From Gemmataceae bacterium (lineage in GTDB: Bacteria; Planctomycetota; Planctomycetia; Gemmatales; Gemmataceae): DNA of 64,000 bases. Shown here in pieces: positions 1 to 8,795 of the stretch. The translations under genes and the position numbers were made by a program. The stretch is taken from positions 34,532-98,531 of the forward strand of contig JAQGHQ010000478.1 of assembly GCA_028288765.1 (NCBI GenBank), in the 5' to 3' direction. Below the pieces are notes generated by a model. That model was not told where the DNA came from, made no database searches, and was given only the letters and a program-made list of their open reading frames with translations. How positions within the stretch are numbered: position 1 is the first letter of the stretch; each line of letters begins with the position of its first letter.

Positions 1-947
1 GTCCGGTTCGCGGCCGCCACGTCGGCCACATTCGCCACCGGCCCGCGGCGGAGCTCGTCGGCCCACAGATTCATGACCAGGGTGTTGAGCGGGTCGAACC
101 GGAACCGGTATTGCGGAATCCGCGCCAGCCCGTCGGCCACCTTCGGCCGCATCACCGAGCCCGGATCGGGGCTGAGCGTCGCCCCGAGGGCCAGGCCGAG
201 GTGGTGGATCAGCACCTCGACCTTGTCCGGCTCCGCCTTCGGGACCCATTCGCGAATGAGAACATGCGTGGTGGGGAACGCGCGGGTCGCCCCGAACGAG
301 GCGGCGTCCTTTTCCCGGTCCTCGACCTTTCGGCTCGTATACCCGACGGCGAGCTGGCCCGGCTTGACCTTCACCCGCCCCTCGAAGTCGGTGAGGAGCC
401 CGCGCAGGTCCTTGATCGTCGGGTCGGACTCCCAGGTCTCGAACCCGGCGAAGACGAATCGCACCCCGGAGTGCGCCTCGACGACCGCGGCGGCCTCTTC
501 GAACCGCGTCCGGATGGCCTCTTGCCAGAGCCGGTCGGTGCGGGGGTCGACGTCGTCCACGAGCAATGTGATCGGGATTTTGACGGGCTCGCGGGGGGCG
601 GGGTTGAGCTCCGGTCGGGCGTCGCGTTCGGGCGGGGCGTCGGGGAGTTCGATCCCTTCCAACCGCCGGCCGGCTTTCTCGTCCGGAAGAAAAACATAGG
701 CGTTGTACGGGTCCAGCCGAAGGGTGACGTTCGCCGGACGAGTGGGGAAAGTGATGTCCGCAGGCCCGGATACGGTGACCGGGGCGACCTGGGCCGGGGC
801 CAGAGTGACGGTCTGCCCCTTCCGGTCGGACCCGCCGACGGTGAACGTGATCTCCCCCGGGGTGAAGTTCGCGACGACCACCACCGCCGCCGGCGCGGGC
901 TGGGCCAGCACCACTCCGACGACCACACCGAGCAGATATCGCCGCAT
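1..947 (-). CDS. Secreted matrixin-like protein with a degenerate zinc site (3' end outside window)
   Basis: The reading frame opens at an ATG (945-947, complement) and is still open at base 1, so at least 315 residues are visible and the C-terminus is missing. It starts with a signal peptide (MRRYLLGVVVGVVLA...). The middle of the protein has no family I can name. Around residues 248-266 it reads HHLGLALGATLSPDPGSVM. This aligns without gaps to the matrixin zinc motif HELGHALGLGHS followed by the SVM Met-turn, but the catalytic Glu is His and the second and third zinc His are both Leu. The fold is therefore probably that of an M10/matrixin-type metalloprotease that has lost catalysis. What is seen is the motif loss; that the protein is an exported pseudoprotease is inference. 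Confidence 0.75.
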   Translation of the reverse strand, partial: MRRYLLGVVVGVVLAQPAPAAVVVVANFTPGEITFTVGGSDRKGQTVTLAPAQVAPVTVSGPADITFPTRPANVTLRLDPYNAYVFLPDEKAGRRLEGIELPDAPPERDARPELNPAPREPVKIPITLLVDDVDPRTDRLWQEAIRTRFEEAAAVVEAHSGVRFVFAGFETWESDPTIKDLRGLLTDFEGRVKVKPGQLAVGYTSRKVEDREKDAASFGATRAFPTTHVLIREWVPKAEPDKVEVLIHHLGLALGATLSPDPGSVMRPKVADGLARIPQYRFRFDPLNTLVMNLWADELRRGPVANVADVAAANR

Positions 948-1038
948 ACTTTGTCCCCCGGACTGATCCACCGGCGACCCGGGTATGATGTCGCCCGCGG
1001 AACCGCCTGGAACGACTTTAACACCCCTGAGAAGGGGG

Positions 1039-1482
1039 TCAAGCCGGCGTGGGGACCGCCTCACCGGCCGGCGCCGGCGCCAGCATGTCGCGGACCTTGC
1101 GGGCCAGGACGTCCAATTGGAACGGTTTTTGGAGGAAATGTAACATCCCGCCCGTCGGGCCGGAGGTGCAGACGTCGGACCCATACCCGGAGAGGTAGAG
1201 GACTTTCAGTCCCGGTCGGGAGCCTTGCAACACGCGGGTGAGCTCCGGCCCTTTCATCCCGGGCAGGTTGACGTCGGTCACGAGCACGTCGACCGGCCCG
1301 GGGTGGGCGGAACAGATCCGGATCGCCTCCTCGCCGGCGGGTGCGGCCACGACACGGTAGCCCTGCGCGGTGAGGGCCATCTGGAAGAGTTTGCGGATCG
1401 CGTCCTGGTCTTCGACCAGTAGGACCGTCACCGGGCGCTGCGTGCCCGGGCCGGGGCCCTCCGTACCGGTTCCTCCGTTCAT
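1039..1482 (-). CDS. Single-domain response regulator (receiver domain)
   Basis: A 147-residue protein made of one CheY-like receiver domain with no output domain. The acidic pocket is E24/D25 (LLVEDQD), the phosphoacceptor is D70 in VTDVNLPGM, the switch residue is S98 (LYLSGYGSD), and the conserved Lys is K119 (LQKPF). The frame extends upstream to 1572, but the ATG at 1482 sits just before the domain and the extra residues are not domain-like, so I chose it. No histidine kinase lies beside it, so its partner must be encoded elsewhere. Proteins of this kind shuttle phosphate or regulate by protein-protein contact. Confidence 0.88.
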   Translation of the reverse strand: MNGGTGTEGPGPGTQRPVTVLLVEDQDAIRKLFQMALTAQGYRVVAAPAGEEAIRICSAHPGPVDVLVTDVNLPGMKGPELTRVLQGSRPGLKVLYLSGYGSDVCTSGPTGGMLHFLQKPFQLDVLARKVRDMLAPAPAGEAVPTPA

Positions 1483-1658
1483 ACGGCTCTCTATCTCATG
1501 GGCGAGGGTGTGCTCGGGCGGAACACACCGGGGGCGATGACTCACTCGTCCGACCGCGCAAACGTGGTCCATGGCGCAGGAGGGTTGATTTTGATGATCG
1601 AAGGAGATGGTTGATTATTTGCCCCGGATCTTTCCCGATGGGCCGGGAAATCCGGCCG

Positions 1659-2234
1659 TCACGCCCGCCGGGTCGGCTTGACCTTTTCGAAGATGAGCCC
1701 GACGAGTTGTTCCAGGAGTTCCACGTACTCGGTCCCGGCGATTTCGCGGACCTGGCAGACGAGGTGCCGCCGCCGCTCGATCAAATCCACGAAGTTCTCG
1801 ACCCCGAGTTTTTCGAGGGGCCCTGCGGGGCCTTGCATGTCGAGCAGTTCCTGGACTTCTTCCGGCCGGAGGTCGGCGGCCCGGTCCTTGTTCCGGTCGA
1901 GCCACCCGAGGAGGTCCGGGAGGGTGGCCCGTTCGTAGAGGAGCTTCAGCGCCTCCTCGTCGGCCGGAGGCTTGCCGTGCATCCGGGGGAGGAGTCGTTC
2001 GAGTGGAAGGTTGCGGAGTTCACTGACGGTCAGGCCGAGGGCATCGGCGCACTGGCTGACGGTCGCGTTCCGTAGACGTCTTTTCGGCCCGCCGTGCAAG
2101 ATCTGCCGGACGGTGTGCCGGTTCAGCTTGGAAATCCGGGCGAAGTCTTCCTGGTTCCACCCGCGTTCCTCGACCAGTCGCGCAATCTTATTCGCCAGTT
2201 CCGCGCCCCCGGAACCGGATGACACCCCGTTCAT
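1659..2234 (-). CDS. XRE-family helix-turn-helix regulator
   Basis: A 191-residue protein. Residues about 14-70 form a Cro/CI-type helix-turn-helix: a start helix around ELANKIARLVEERGW, then NQEDFARIS and LNRHTVRQILHG as the second and recognition helices, then a fourth helix ending in TVSELRNLPLE. The C-terminal 110 residues are helical and highly charged with a Leu-rich segment (YVELLEQLVGLIFEKV) that may dimerise. No ligand domain is recognised. The neighbours on both sides are unrelated, so the target is unknown. The ATG at 2234 gives a complete domain. It is probably cytoplasmic and DNA-binding. Confidence 0.85.
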   Translation of the reverse strand: MNGVSSGSGGAELANKIARLVEERGWNQEDFARISKLNRHTVRQILHGGPKRRLRNATVSQCADALGLTVSELRNLPLERLLPRMHGKPPADEEALKLLYERATLPDLLGWLDRNKDRAADLRPEEVQELLDMQGPAGPLEKLGVENFVDLIERRRHLVCQVREIAGTEYVELLEQLVGLIFEKVKPTRRA

Positions 2235-2481
2235 CCGTGCCTCTCTCTTTCAGACCACCCCGCATAGGAGCTGCTTCCGGCATTTCCCCGGCGGAGGCGC
2301 CGCGAGTCCGACCCTCCCTCTCATCCTAATACCCACTTGACCTGCCGTAAGCGCGCCGGAGTGTGAGTTGGGTGAAAAATGTCGCCGGCCGGTCCCTCCC
2401 ACCTCACCAAGGGCGAATTCGCGCCACGGGTGAAGTAGGCAGGACCGGCCGGCGGGGTTCACTCCCGTCCAGGCGGAGCGG

Positions 2482-3138
2482 TCAGTACGGGCTGGTCGTC
2501 CCGTTCAGCTTCGGCCCGGAGACCGGGGTAACCGGGAGGGCCGGCACGACGACCGCACCCGGGGTCGGGATGGAGATCGACGGCACCGCGCCGGCGTCGG
2601 CCCCGTTGCCGCTGACCTTCGGCGGGGCGACCTTGGGGATCTCCTTCGGCTTCGGCATTTCCTTCGGCGGGTCGGCCGAGGGCGGCACGGCCGGAGCCGC
2701 ACCCGGGGGGAGCGGCGCCGCGCACCCGGCGATGGCGGGGGTGCCGACCGCGCACCCGTCGCAGCCGCCGCAGTCGGCCTTGTGGTGCTTCCCGAACTTG
2801 CTCTTCAGGCGGTCGAGCAGGCTCGGCCGGGCGGACCCACAGTCGTTACACGGCGCCGGGGCGCAGGTCGCGCACGGGGCCGGCGCACACCCGCAGGCGG
2901 CGCTCTTGTGCTTCCCGCACAGGCCGCCACCCATCCGGCTCTTGAGCCGGTCGAACAGGCCGGCCTTGCTCCCGGCGCACGGGTCGCAACACCCCCCGCT
3001 CACGACCGGGCCGCACCCGCCCGGCCCGCACCCGGGTCCGGCGCTGACCACCGCCGGCGGTGGGGCGACGGGCGCACCTGGGGCCGCGTCCGCCCCGGCC
3101 AGTATCGTGGAGGTCATCATCAATAGCGCGGCATTCAC
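2482..3138 (-). CDS. Cys- and Pro-rich exported protein
   Basis: About 218 residues. I chose the GTG at 3136-3138 because a near-perfect Shine-Dalgarno sequence lies 9 nt upstream, whereas the upstream ATG at 3165 has none. The protein begins with a signal peptide (VNAALLMMTSTILAGADA). The mature part is rich in CGPGGCGP- and CAPAPC-like Cys/Gly/Pro stretches and has two copies of a basic segment (LFDRLKSRMGGGLCGKHK and LLDRLKSKFGKHHK) about 50 residues apart. The tail is Pro-rich. It resembles small Cys-rich exported planctomycete proteins of unknown function. Metal binding or disulphide cross-linking in the envelope is possible but unproven. Confidence 0.75.
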   Translation of the reverse strand: MNAALLMMTSTILAGADAAPGAPVAPPPAVVSAGPGCGPGGCGPVVSGGCCDPCAGSKAGLFDRLKSRMGGGLCGKHKSAACGCAPAPCATCAPAPCNDCGSARPSLLDRLKSKFGKHHKADCGGCDGCAVGTPAIAGCAAPLPPGAAPAVPPSADPPKEMPKPKEIPKVAPPKVSGNGADAGAVPSISIPTPGAVVVPALPVTPVSGPKLNGTTSPY

Positions 3139-3615
3139 GAGAGCTGTCCTCCTTTCGCGGGCCAAAAAATGCTGATTCGAGACAGCCGGTCCGGCCCGTG
3201 GGTCCGCTCCTGCACCAGCGCCACCGGGCCGGAGCGGAAACGGCCGGGGCCACGATCTTGCACGATTTGGAATCGACGCGACATGACGGAGTTCGTAATC
3301 CCTCTGCCCGAAATCCGGGCACGAATGCGGCCTTCTAAGGCGGGTGGTATCACCGACGAAGAGGTTGAGTCAATCTCCGGAAATGTCGCGCAGCTGGGGC
3401 CGACAGAACCGGCAAAGTCGTGGGCTTGTACCGGCCCGAACGATCAGGGACTTTGCTCCGGCCCATGCCGGCCTTGCCCGAGAGGTGTACATCAGTTCTA
3501 ACTGAGGGGATCGGTGGATTCCGGTCGGTCGAGGTCGGCCGCGACCCACGCCCCTTCAGGGGACTATTGTGAGACTGACCCCGAGGTGATCGACCGGCTG
3601 GAAGGACGGCTCCCC
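3139..3615. other. Divergent spacer between the Cys-rich gene and recJ
   Basis: About 480 bp between two divergently transcribed genes, which must contain both promoters. Apart from the Shine-Dalgarno site of the minus-strand gene I see no convincing gene, repeat or operator. A 110-codon plus-strand frame (3169-3501) has no recognisable domain. Confidence 0.5.
3148..3155 (-). promoter_or_regulatory. Strong ribosome binding site deciding a GTG start
   Basis: On the minus strand the sequence is AAAGGAGG, nine bases before the GTG at 3138. It is one of the strongest Shine-Dalgarno matches in the window and moves the start of the Cys-rich exported protein from 3165 to 3138. Confidence 0.8.
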
Positions 3616-5397
3616 GTGTCCCGAGTCGAGAAAGTCTGGCACCTGCTTCCGTCCGACCCGGACGCGATGAACCGCCTCGCCGCCGCCGCCCGGGTGGCGC
3701 CGGTGGTCGCCCAGCTGCTGCTGAACCGGGGCGTGTCCGACCCCGGCCTGGCCCGCCGGTTCCTCGACGCCCCGCTCTCCGCCCTGCATCCGCCAGACTC
3801 CCTTCCCAATGTCCCGGCCGCCGCCGACCGACTCTACCGGGCTGTGACCGAGAAGCGGAAGATTTGCGTTTACGGCGACTACGACGTGGACGGCGTAACC
3901 GGCACCTCCATCCTCCTCCAGCTGCTCACCCGGCTCGGGGCGGACGTCGAGTTCCACGTCCCTCTGCGGCTGGCCGAAGGGTACGGCCTCAACGGCGACA
4001 AGCTCGGCGAGCTCCGGGCCCAGGGCGTCGCGGTGGTCGTGAGCGTGGACTGTGGGATCGCGAGCATCGAGGAAGCGGTCGAAGCCCGGCGGCTCGGACT
4101 CGAACTGATCATCACCGACCACCACGAGATGAAGACCCGCGACGGCAGCCCGCTCCTCCCGGACGCCGAAGTGCTGGTTCACCCGCGGTTGCCGGGCAGC
4201 ACCTACCCGTTCGACGGCCTGTCGGGGGCGGGGGTGGCGTTCAAGCTGGCCTGGGCGGTGGCCCAGCGGGCGAGCGGGGCCGACCGGGTCTCCGATAGCC
4301 TTCGCGAGTTCCTCCTCGACGCGGTCGGGCTCGCCGCCCTCGGCCTGGTGGCCGACGTGGTGCCGCTCCAGGACGAGAACCGCATCTTCGTCCGGCACGG
4401 GCTCGAACGGATCAAAACCCACCCGTCTGTCGGGTTGCAGGCCCTGATGGAGGCCGCGCAGCTCGGCAAGGGAAAGCCGATCACGGCGGAAGACGTCGGC
4501 TTCCGGCTGGCCCCCCGGCTGAACGCCGCCGGCCGGTTGGGGTGTGCCCGCCTGGCGGTGGAGCTGCTCACCACCAAGAATGCCGCCAAGGCCCGGGAGC
4601 TGGCCGAGTACCTGGAACGCCAGAACGAGCAGCGGCAGGGTCTGGAACGGAAGATCACGGCCCAGGCGAAGGAACTGCTGGACGGGGTCGACCTCGCGAA
4701 AACGGCCGGGATCGTCCTCTCCTCGGCGGACTGGCACCAGGGGGTTGTCGGGATCGTCGCCGGGCGGCTGGCCGAACACTTCGCCCGCCCCGCCCTGGTG
4801 ATGGCGGTCAAGGCCGACGAGGGGATCGCGATCGGGTCGGGCCGGTCGGTCCCGGGATTCCCACTACACGAAGCCCTGAAGGCGTGCGAAGCCCACCTGA
4901 TCGGTCACGGCGGCCACGCGGCGGCGGCCGGGTTCAAGCTGAGACCGGAGAACATCGACGCCTTCCGCGAGGCGTTCAACGCCTACGCGACGGCCCACTT
5001 CCCGGGCGGAACACCCCCGGCCCCGCGGCTGACCCTCGACGCCGAGGTCCCGCTCAGCGCGCTGACGTGGGGGCTGATCCGCGACATCGACAAGCTGGAA
5101 CCCTACGGCGCGCAAAACCCGAAACCGAAGTTTCTGGCGTCGGGCCTGAAGGCGGAGGCCGTCCGCCGGATCGGCAGCGGCGAGGTGCAGCGGCACATGG
5201 ACTTCCGGGTGCGCCAGGGAGAAACGACGCTCCGCTGTGTGGCCTGGGGGATGGCCGACCGAATGGACGAACTGGTCTCGGCCGGAGGGGACTGCTGCCT
5301 CGCCTTCACTCCGAAAGTGAACGAGTGGCGGGGCGAACGGAAGATCGAGCTCCACGTCATCGACCTGAAGCCCGGGCAGTCTGTCCAGCTGGGCTGA
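3616..5397 (+). CDS. recJ: Single-stranded-DNA-specific exonuclease RecJ
   Basis: A 593-residue DHH-family 5'-3' exonuclease acting on single-stranded DNA in recombination (RecF pathway), base-excision and mismatch repair. Motif I (YGDYDVDG) is at residues about 86-93 and binds the metal ions; the DHH motif (ITDHHE) is at about 166-171. The DHHA1 domain with the conserved GGHAAAAG segment and the C-terminal OB-fold region (LEPYGAQNPKP onward) follow. The frame extends upstream to a GTG at 3514, but those 34 residues are unlike RecJ. The GTG at 3616, preceded by a purine-rich GAAGGACGG, gives the usual length. Nothing in the neighbourhood suggests an operon. Confidence 0.93.
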   Translation: MSRVEKVWHLLPSDPDAMNRLAAAARVAPVVAQLLLNRGVSDPGLARRFLDAPLSALHPPDSLPNVPAAADRLYRAVTEKRKICVYGDYDVDGVTGTSILLQLLTRLGADVEFHVPLRLAEGYGLNGDKLGELRAQGVAVVVSVDCGIASIEEAVEARRLGLELIITDHHEMKTRDGSPLLPDAEVLVHPRLPGSTYPFDGLSGAGVAFKLAWAVAQRASGADRVSDSLREFLLDAVGLAALGLVADVVPLQDENRIFVRHGLERIKTHPSVGLQALMEAAQLGKGKPITAEDVGFRLAPRLNAAGRLGCARLAVELLTTKNAAKARELAEYLERQNEQRQGLERKITAQAKELLDGVDLAKTAGIVLSSADWHQGVVGIVAGRLAEHFARPALVMAVKADEGIAIGSGRSVPGFPLHEALKACEAHLIGHGGHAAAAGFKLRPENIDAFREAFNAYATAHFPGGTPPAPRLTLDAEVPLSALTWGLIRDIDKLEPYGAQNPKPKFLASGLKAEAVRRIGSGEVQRHMDFRVRQGETTLRCVAWGMADRMDELVSAGGDCCLAFTPKVNEWRGERKIELHVIDLKPGQSVQLG

Positions 5398-5420
5398 GGT
5401 CGGGCCGCGGATTCGGCGAA

Positions 5421-5447
5421 GGAACCCGCGGCCTCCCGGCGGGTTCC
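5421..5447. terminator. Hairpin between convergent recJ and cytochrome genes
   Basis: A 9-bp perfect stem (5421-5429 with 5439-5447, GGAACCCGC/GCGGGTTCC) around a 9-nt loop lies 24 bp after the recJ stop. It has no clear T-tract, so it is a likely but not certain bidirectional terminator. Confidence 0.55.
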
Positions 5448-5538
5448 TCGCAATTACGACGATTCGGTCCGCGCTGGGCGAACTGTTCAACACGGCAAAC
5501 CGGATTCTCAGTTCCCAGCCAGCTGATCCCGCCGGCTC

Positions 5539-5919
5539 TCACTTCAACCCCGACATGAACTCCAAGACCGAAGTCATCTCCTCGGGCTTGAGCTTTCCAT
5601 CGAACGCGGGCATCTTGGAATCGGGTTTATGGGCCTTCGGGTTATTTACGTGCTCGGCCAGCCACGCTTTGGTGTGAGCCGGGTCGGCACCGACCTTCGA
5701 CAGGCTCGGCCCGCCCATCTTGCCCTGCGGCCCGGGGCCGGATGCGGCGGCGTTTCCGACCGAGTGGCATTTGGCACAGTTCTGGTCGAATACCGCGTTC
5801 CCGGAACTGGCCACGACCGGCACGACGGGCGTCGTCGGTTCTGATTTCCCACACCCGAGCACGCACCCCACCGAGCTCACGACCGCCGTCCAGGCGGCCA
5901 GGCGATACGAAATGATCAC
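5539..5919 (-). CDS. Small c-type cytochrome lipoprotein
   Basis: About 126 residues from the GTG at 5919; upstream codons in the frame look non-coding. The N-terminus is hydrophobic and ends in a lipobox-like VLGC (Cys23), so the protein is probably a lipoprotein on the outer face of the cytoplasmic membrane. The single heme site CAKCH is at residues 48-52, and Met103 in SKMPAF is the likely axial ligand, as in class I cytochromes. The family works as a small electron carrier. It stands alone between recJ and a repeat-protein gene, so its redox partners cannot be inferred. Confidence 0.85.
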   Translation of the reverse strand: MIISYRLAAWTAVVSSVGCVLGCGKSEPTTPVVPVVASSGNAVFDQNCAKCHSVGNAAASGPGPQGKMGGPSLSKVGADPAHTKAWLAEHVNNPKAHKPDSKMPAFDGKLKPEEMTSVLEFMSGLK

Positions 5920-6301
5920 GACGCACTTCCCTCCCGAAGACAACAGGGATGAACGCTTTGAAACGAATCGGCTCCACTGGTGATCGCTCACCCGGCGAGG
6001 CGGCGATTATCTGCCAGGGCTATTGAAGAGTCAATGAGTGACCGGCCCATTCTCGCGGCCGGTGTCTCCGACCTGTTGACCGGCAGACCGGCATTGAGGT
6101 CTTGCGGAACGATTACGGTGTGACTAGCGCGGTGGGTTCGTTCAAGGAGTCCGAGAACGGCCTCGAATCGTTCTGGCGGCGGGTACGGCGGTGGACTTCG
6201 TGCTCGTCCCCTGACGCCCGGCCCGAGCCGCCTTCCTTGGCGGCTTCGGGAGCCGGTGACGGGCGGACGCCCACGCACCAGGCTATCGGTTAGGTCCCTA
6301 C
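5920..6301. other. Spacer with terminator-like hairpin
   Basis: About 380 bp upstream of the cytochrome gene and downstream of the repeat-protein gene. It holds a hairpin at 6222-6250 (CCCGAGCCGCC pairing with GGCGGCTTCGGG, one bulge) that probably ends transcription of the minus-strand gene at 6302. No gene is recognised in the remainder. Confidence 0.5.
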
Positions 6302-6658
6302 TTATTTGCTCTGCTGGGCCGCCAATCTCTGGGCGGCCTGGAGCTGCGCGGCTTGCAGTTGGGCCGCCTGGAGTTGCGCGGCCTGCAGTTGGACCGCCTG
6401 GAGCTGCGCGCCTTGCAGTTGAGCCGCCTGGAGCTGCGCGGCCTGCAGTCGGGTCAAATACGCCTGCTGGGCAGCGAGTTGCTGGTACGCCGCGGGGTTA
6501 CTCGTCATGCCGCGCATGGTCTGCAACTGCGAGCCGGTCTGCCCCCCCCCACAACCGCGGCCCCCTCCTCCCCGCGGGCCCTGCGCGACCGCCCCACCGG
6601 CGAACCACGCGACTAAACCGACCGCCAAGGCGGTCTTCACGCACAGTCGACTTGTCAT
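6302..6658 (-). CDS. Exported protein built of LQAAQ pentapeptide repeats
   Basis: A 118-residue protein with a signal peptide (about residues 1-25, ending AGGAVA). After a short Gly-rich segment with one Cys, its C-terminal half is an array of five-residue units of the type LQAAQ/LQGAQ/LQAVQ, about eight in a row. The regular Leu and Gln spacing predicts a long amphipathic helix or a short solenoid. This differs from the classic A(D/N)LXX pentapeptide fold because the polar position is always Gln. The repeats are nearly identical in DNA, so copy number probably changes by slippage. The function is unknown; a structural envelope role is possible. Confidence 0.7.
   Translation of the reverse strand: MTSRLCVKTALAVGLVAWFAGGAVAQGPRGGGGRGCGGGQTGSQLQTMRGMTSNPAAYQQLAAQQAYLTRLQAAQLQAAQLQGAQLQAVQLQAAQLQAAQLQAAQLQAAQRLAAQQSK
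6331..6450. repeat. Four tandem 30-bp repeats inside a coding region
   Basis: Four adjacent 30-bp units begin at 6331, 6361, 6391 and 6421, each containing GCCTGGAG(C/T)TGCGCG. They differ at only a few positions per unit. Each encodes two pentapeptides on the minus strand, so changes in copy number keep the frame. Confidence 0.9.
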
Positions 6659-6970
6659 CCGATTCCGTCCTTCCAGAAGGTTGTGACGTGTGACTCGACC
6701 CGCCCGCCGGCGCTTTGGTGTGCCGACGCCCGGACAGGGTTGTGAGGCAGTCCGGATCTGCCCGCCACCCCCGAGCCCGGCCTGTCCCGGCGGCCCGGCC
6801 GCCTTCGCGCGGAAACGGCGTCTCGCCGATCGGTCCCGGAGGATTTCCGGGGCCGGGCGGCGGGCGGGCCTCGTGGCCGGTCGATTTCGCCCCCGTTCCG
6901 CACGTCCATCCTCCGGGCGAGGGCGCGGGGGTGTCGTTACCGGAACGCGGCAAACGGTTGTCGGAATGCG
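6659..6970. other. Spacer without recognised features
   Basis: About 310 bp upstream of the repeat-protein gene and downstream of the XylR-like regulator. It must carry the promoter of the repeat-protein gene. I see no gene, repeat or clear terminator. Confidence 0.4.
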
Positions 6971-8254
6971 TCAACCCGGGCGGAATGTCGCGCGGAACTG
7001 GACGGGACTGAGGCCCGTCTTGTGGCGGAATGTGACGGACAGGTGGCGGGCGTCGCTGAACCCGGCGGCCCGGGCGACCTCCTTCACGGTGAGGTCCGTT
7101 TCGGCCAGCAGATACCGGGCACGGTCGACCCGCTGCCGGAGGACTTCGGCGAGCGGGCCGTGCCCGAGTGTGGCCCGGAACCGCCGTTCCAGTGACGACC
7201 GCGACAGCCCGCCGGCCGCCGCGATCTGATCGACCCCGACCCGTTCCGTCGCGTGGTCGCGGATGAACCGGAGGGCGGCGGCCAGGTCCGGGTCCGGCAC
7301 GGCCGTCGGGTCGGTCGACCTGCGCCCGACGACCCCGAACGGCGGGATCTCGATCCGGCCGGCCGGGGGCGGGCCGCCGGCCATCAACCCGTCCAGGACG
7401 CGGGCGGCCTCGTACCCGACTGCCACCAGCGGCGCGCCGACACTGGAGAGGGGCGGCTGGGCGGCGGTACAGAGGAACTCGTCGTTCAACGCTCCTAACA
7501 GGGCAACGTCCTCGGGGACCCGGAGCCCGATCGTGCGGCAGGCTTCGGCGAGCCGGTGGGCGAGCGCGTCGTGGGCCGCGAACACCGCCGCCGGGCGCGG
7601 GAGGGCGGATAGCCACTCGGCCGCGGCCCGTTCCCCGCCCGCGTTCACCTGGTAGGGGCAGTCGAACACCCCGGGCGGGGCGACCTCGCACCCGAACCCG
7701 GCCCGGCGCAGGCGCCCCACGAACCCCTCCCCCACCCGCCGCCCGGTTGGCGTGGCCGCGTCGCCCACGTACCCGAACCGGCGGCGATTCAGCCGGAGGA
7801 GGTGATCGGCGGCGGTCTGCCCGACGGCGATCGGGTCCAGACCGACCCGGGCGAACGGCAGGTCGTCCAGGTCGTAAGCGGTATCGACCACCGGCCCGCC
7901 CCAGGCTCTCAACCCGACCGCCGCGGCGGCCGTCCGGACCATCGCGATCACCCCATCCGGCCGCGCGGCGAGAGCGACCCCCACGTCCTCCTCGACGTTC
8001 AGCGAGATCGCCCACCCCCCGACCGCGTTGCCGTACCGGTACACGCCGCGGACGATATCCGGCCACGGCCCGAGCCGGAGCGGGAACGAGAGGGTAACCC
8101 GCCTGGGTGTCAGCCCGGGCGCAGCCTCCCCGGCCGGGCGGGTTGCGGGACGAACCAGACGTGGGTCGGACTCCCAGCCCGGGAGATCGACGCAGGGACG
8201 CCTTAGATCCGCATGCCTCACGGGAGATTGGCCTCCGGCGGCGCGATATGGCAC
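6971..8254 (-). CDS. XylR-like AraC-family regulator with a sugar-binding-type domain
   Basis: Up to 427 residues. Residues about 60-290 look like a periplasmic-binding-protein/LacI-type effector domain (RRRFGYVGDAATPTGRRVGE, AVFAAHDALAHRLAEA, VPEDVALLGALNDEFLC). This is joined to a C-terminal AraC-type pair of helix-turn-helix motifs (VDQIAAAGGLSRSSLERRFR and VKEVARAAGFSDARHLSVTF). The arrangement matches XylR-type activators of sugar catabolism. The first 50 residues are Arg/Pro-rich and unlike the family, so the true start may lie downstream. No sugar-utilisation operon is adjacent, so the effector is unknown. Confidence 0.85.
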   Translation of the reverse strand: MPYRAAGGQSPVRHADLRRPCVDLPGWESDPRLVRPATRPAGEAAPGLTPRRVTLSFPLRLGPWPDIVRGVYRYGNAVGGWAISLNVEEDVGVALAARPDGVIAMVRTAAAAVGLRAWGGPVVDTAYDLDDLPFARVGLDPIAVGQTAADHLLRLNRRRFGYVGDAATPTGRRVGEGFVGRLRRAGFGCEVAPPGVFDCPYQVNAGGERAAAEWLSALPRPAAVFAAHDALAHRLAEACRTIGLRVPEDVALLGALNDEFLCTAAQPPLSSVGAPLVAVGYEAARVLDGLMAGGPPPAGRIEIPPFGVVGRRSTDPTAVPDPDLAAALRFIRDHATERVGVDQIAAAGGLSRSSLERRFRATLGHGPLAEVLRQRVDRARYLLAETDLTVKEVARAAGFSDARHLSVTFRHKTGLSPVQFRATFRPG

Positions 8255-8347
8255 TACTCGGAAGGGTATCGGCGGTAGTCAACACCCTGCCGCGCGAAAC
8301 CGCGGCCGCATATCTGATCCGGCAAATGCTCGCTTGAGGTGGTGAAG

Positions 8348-8772
8348 ACCCGAGTCCCGGTCGGGGTGATGGCACCGACGGAGATGATGAGGGATGTGCC
8401 CGAACAGCGGGGCATGTCCCCGAAGGACTACCGGGACAAGCACGCTTATGGCCCGGACGGGCGGATTACGTCCTGCGCGGAGCGGAACCTGCTGAACCGG
8501 CGGGGCGATCGGTACTCGCGACAACATCCTGGTCCACGAGTTCGCACGCGCGGTCCACCACTTCCGGATCGGGAGTCTCGACCCGGAGTTCGAGGCCCGG
8601 CCCGTCGATCAAGGTCTGTGGAAGGACACTTACGCGGCGACGAACCAGCCGGAGTACTGGGCCGAGGGAGCCCGATCGTACTCCGGCTGCAATGCCCTAC
8701 CGAACAAGGTGGCTCACGACGACGTGAACACCCGAGAAAACTCCAGATGTACGACCCGGGTCTCGGGGCCGG
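8348..8772 (+). pseudogene. Frameshifted remnant of a secreted zinc metallopeptidase
   Basis: Joining two frames gives a recognisable C-terminal half: one frame reads SCAERNLLN...GDRY, then from about 8520 the second frame reads NILVHEFARAVHH, LWKDTYAATNQPEYWAEGA and DVNTRE, and the first frame resumes near 8740 with KLQMYDPGLGA. This order (CAEENLL, HEFAH, EYWAEG, NTREKL) is that of anthrax-lethal-factor-like peptidase domains found in many bacteria. Here the HEXXH motif reads HEFAR, so the second zinc His is lost. The N-terminal half is absent and at least two single-base shifts are present, so it is a decayed gene. Confidence 0.75.
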
Positions 8773-8795
8773 GGAGCGGCCCCACCGACCCGGCC

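Noticed and set aside
3169..3501. Possible 110-residue gene upstream of recJ
   Set aside because: No start signal, no domain and composition like non-coding DNA; it overlaps the promoter region of two divergent genes.
6331..6450. CRISPR-like array of 30-bp repeats
   Set aside because: The units are directly adjacent without spacers, lie in a coding region in frame, and no cas gene is near.
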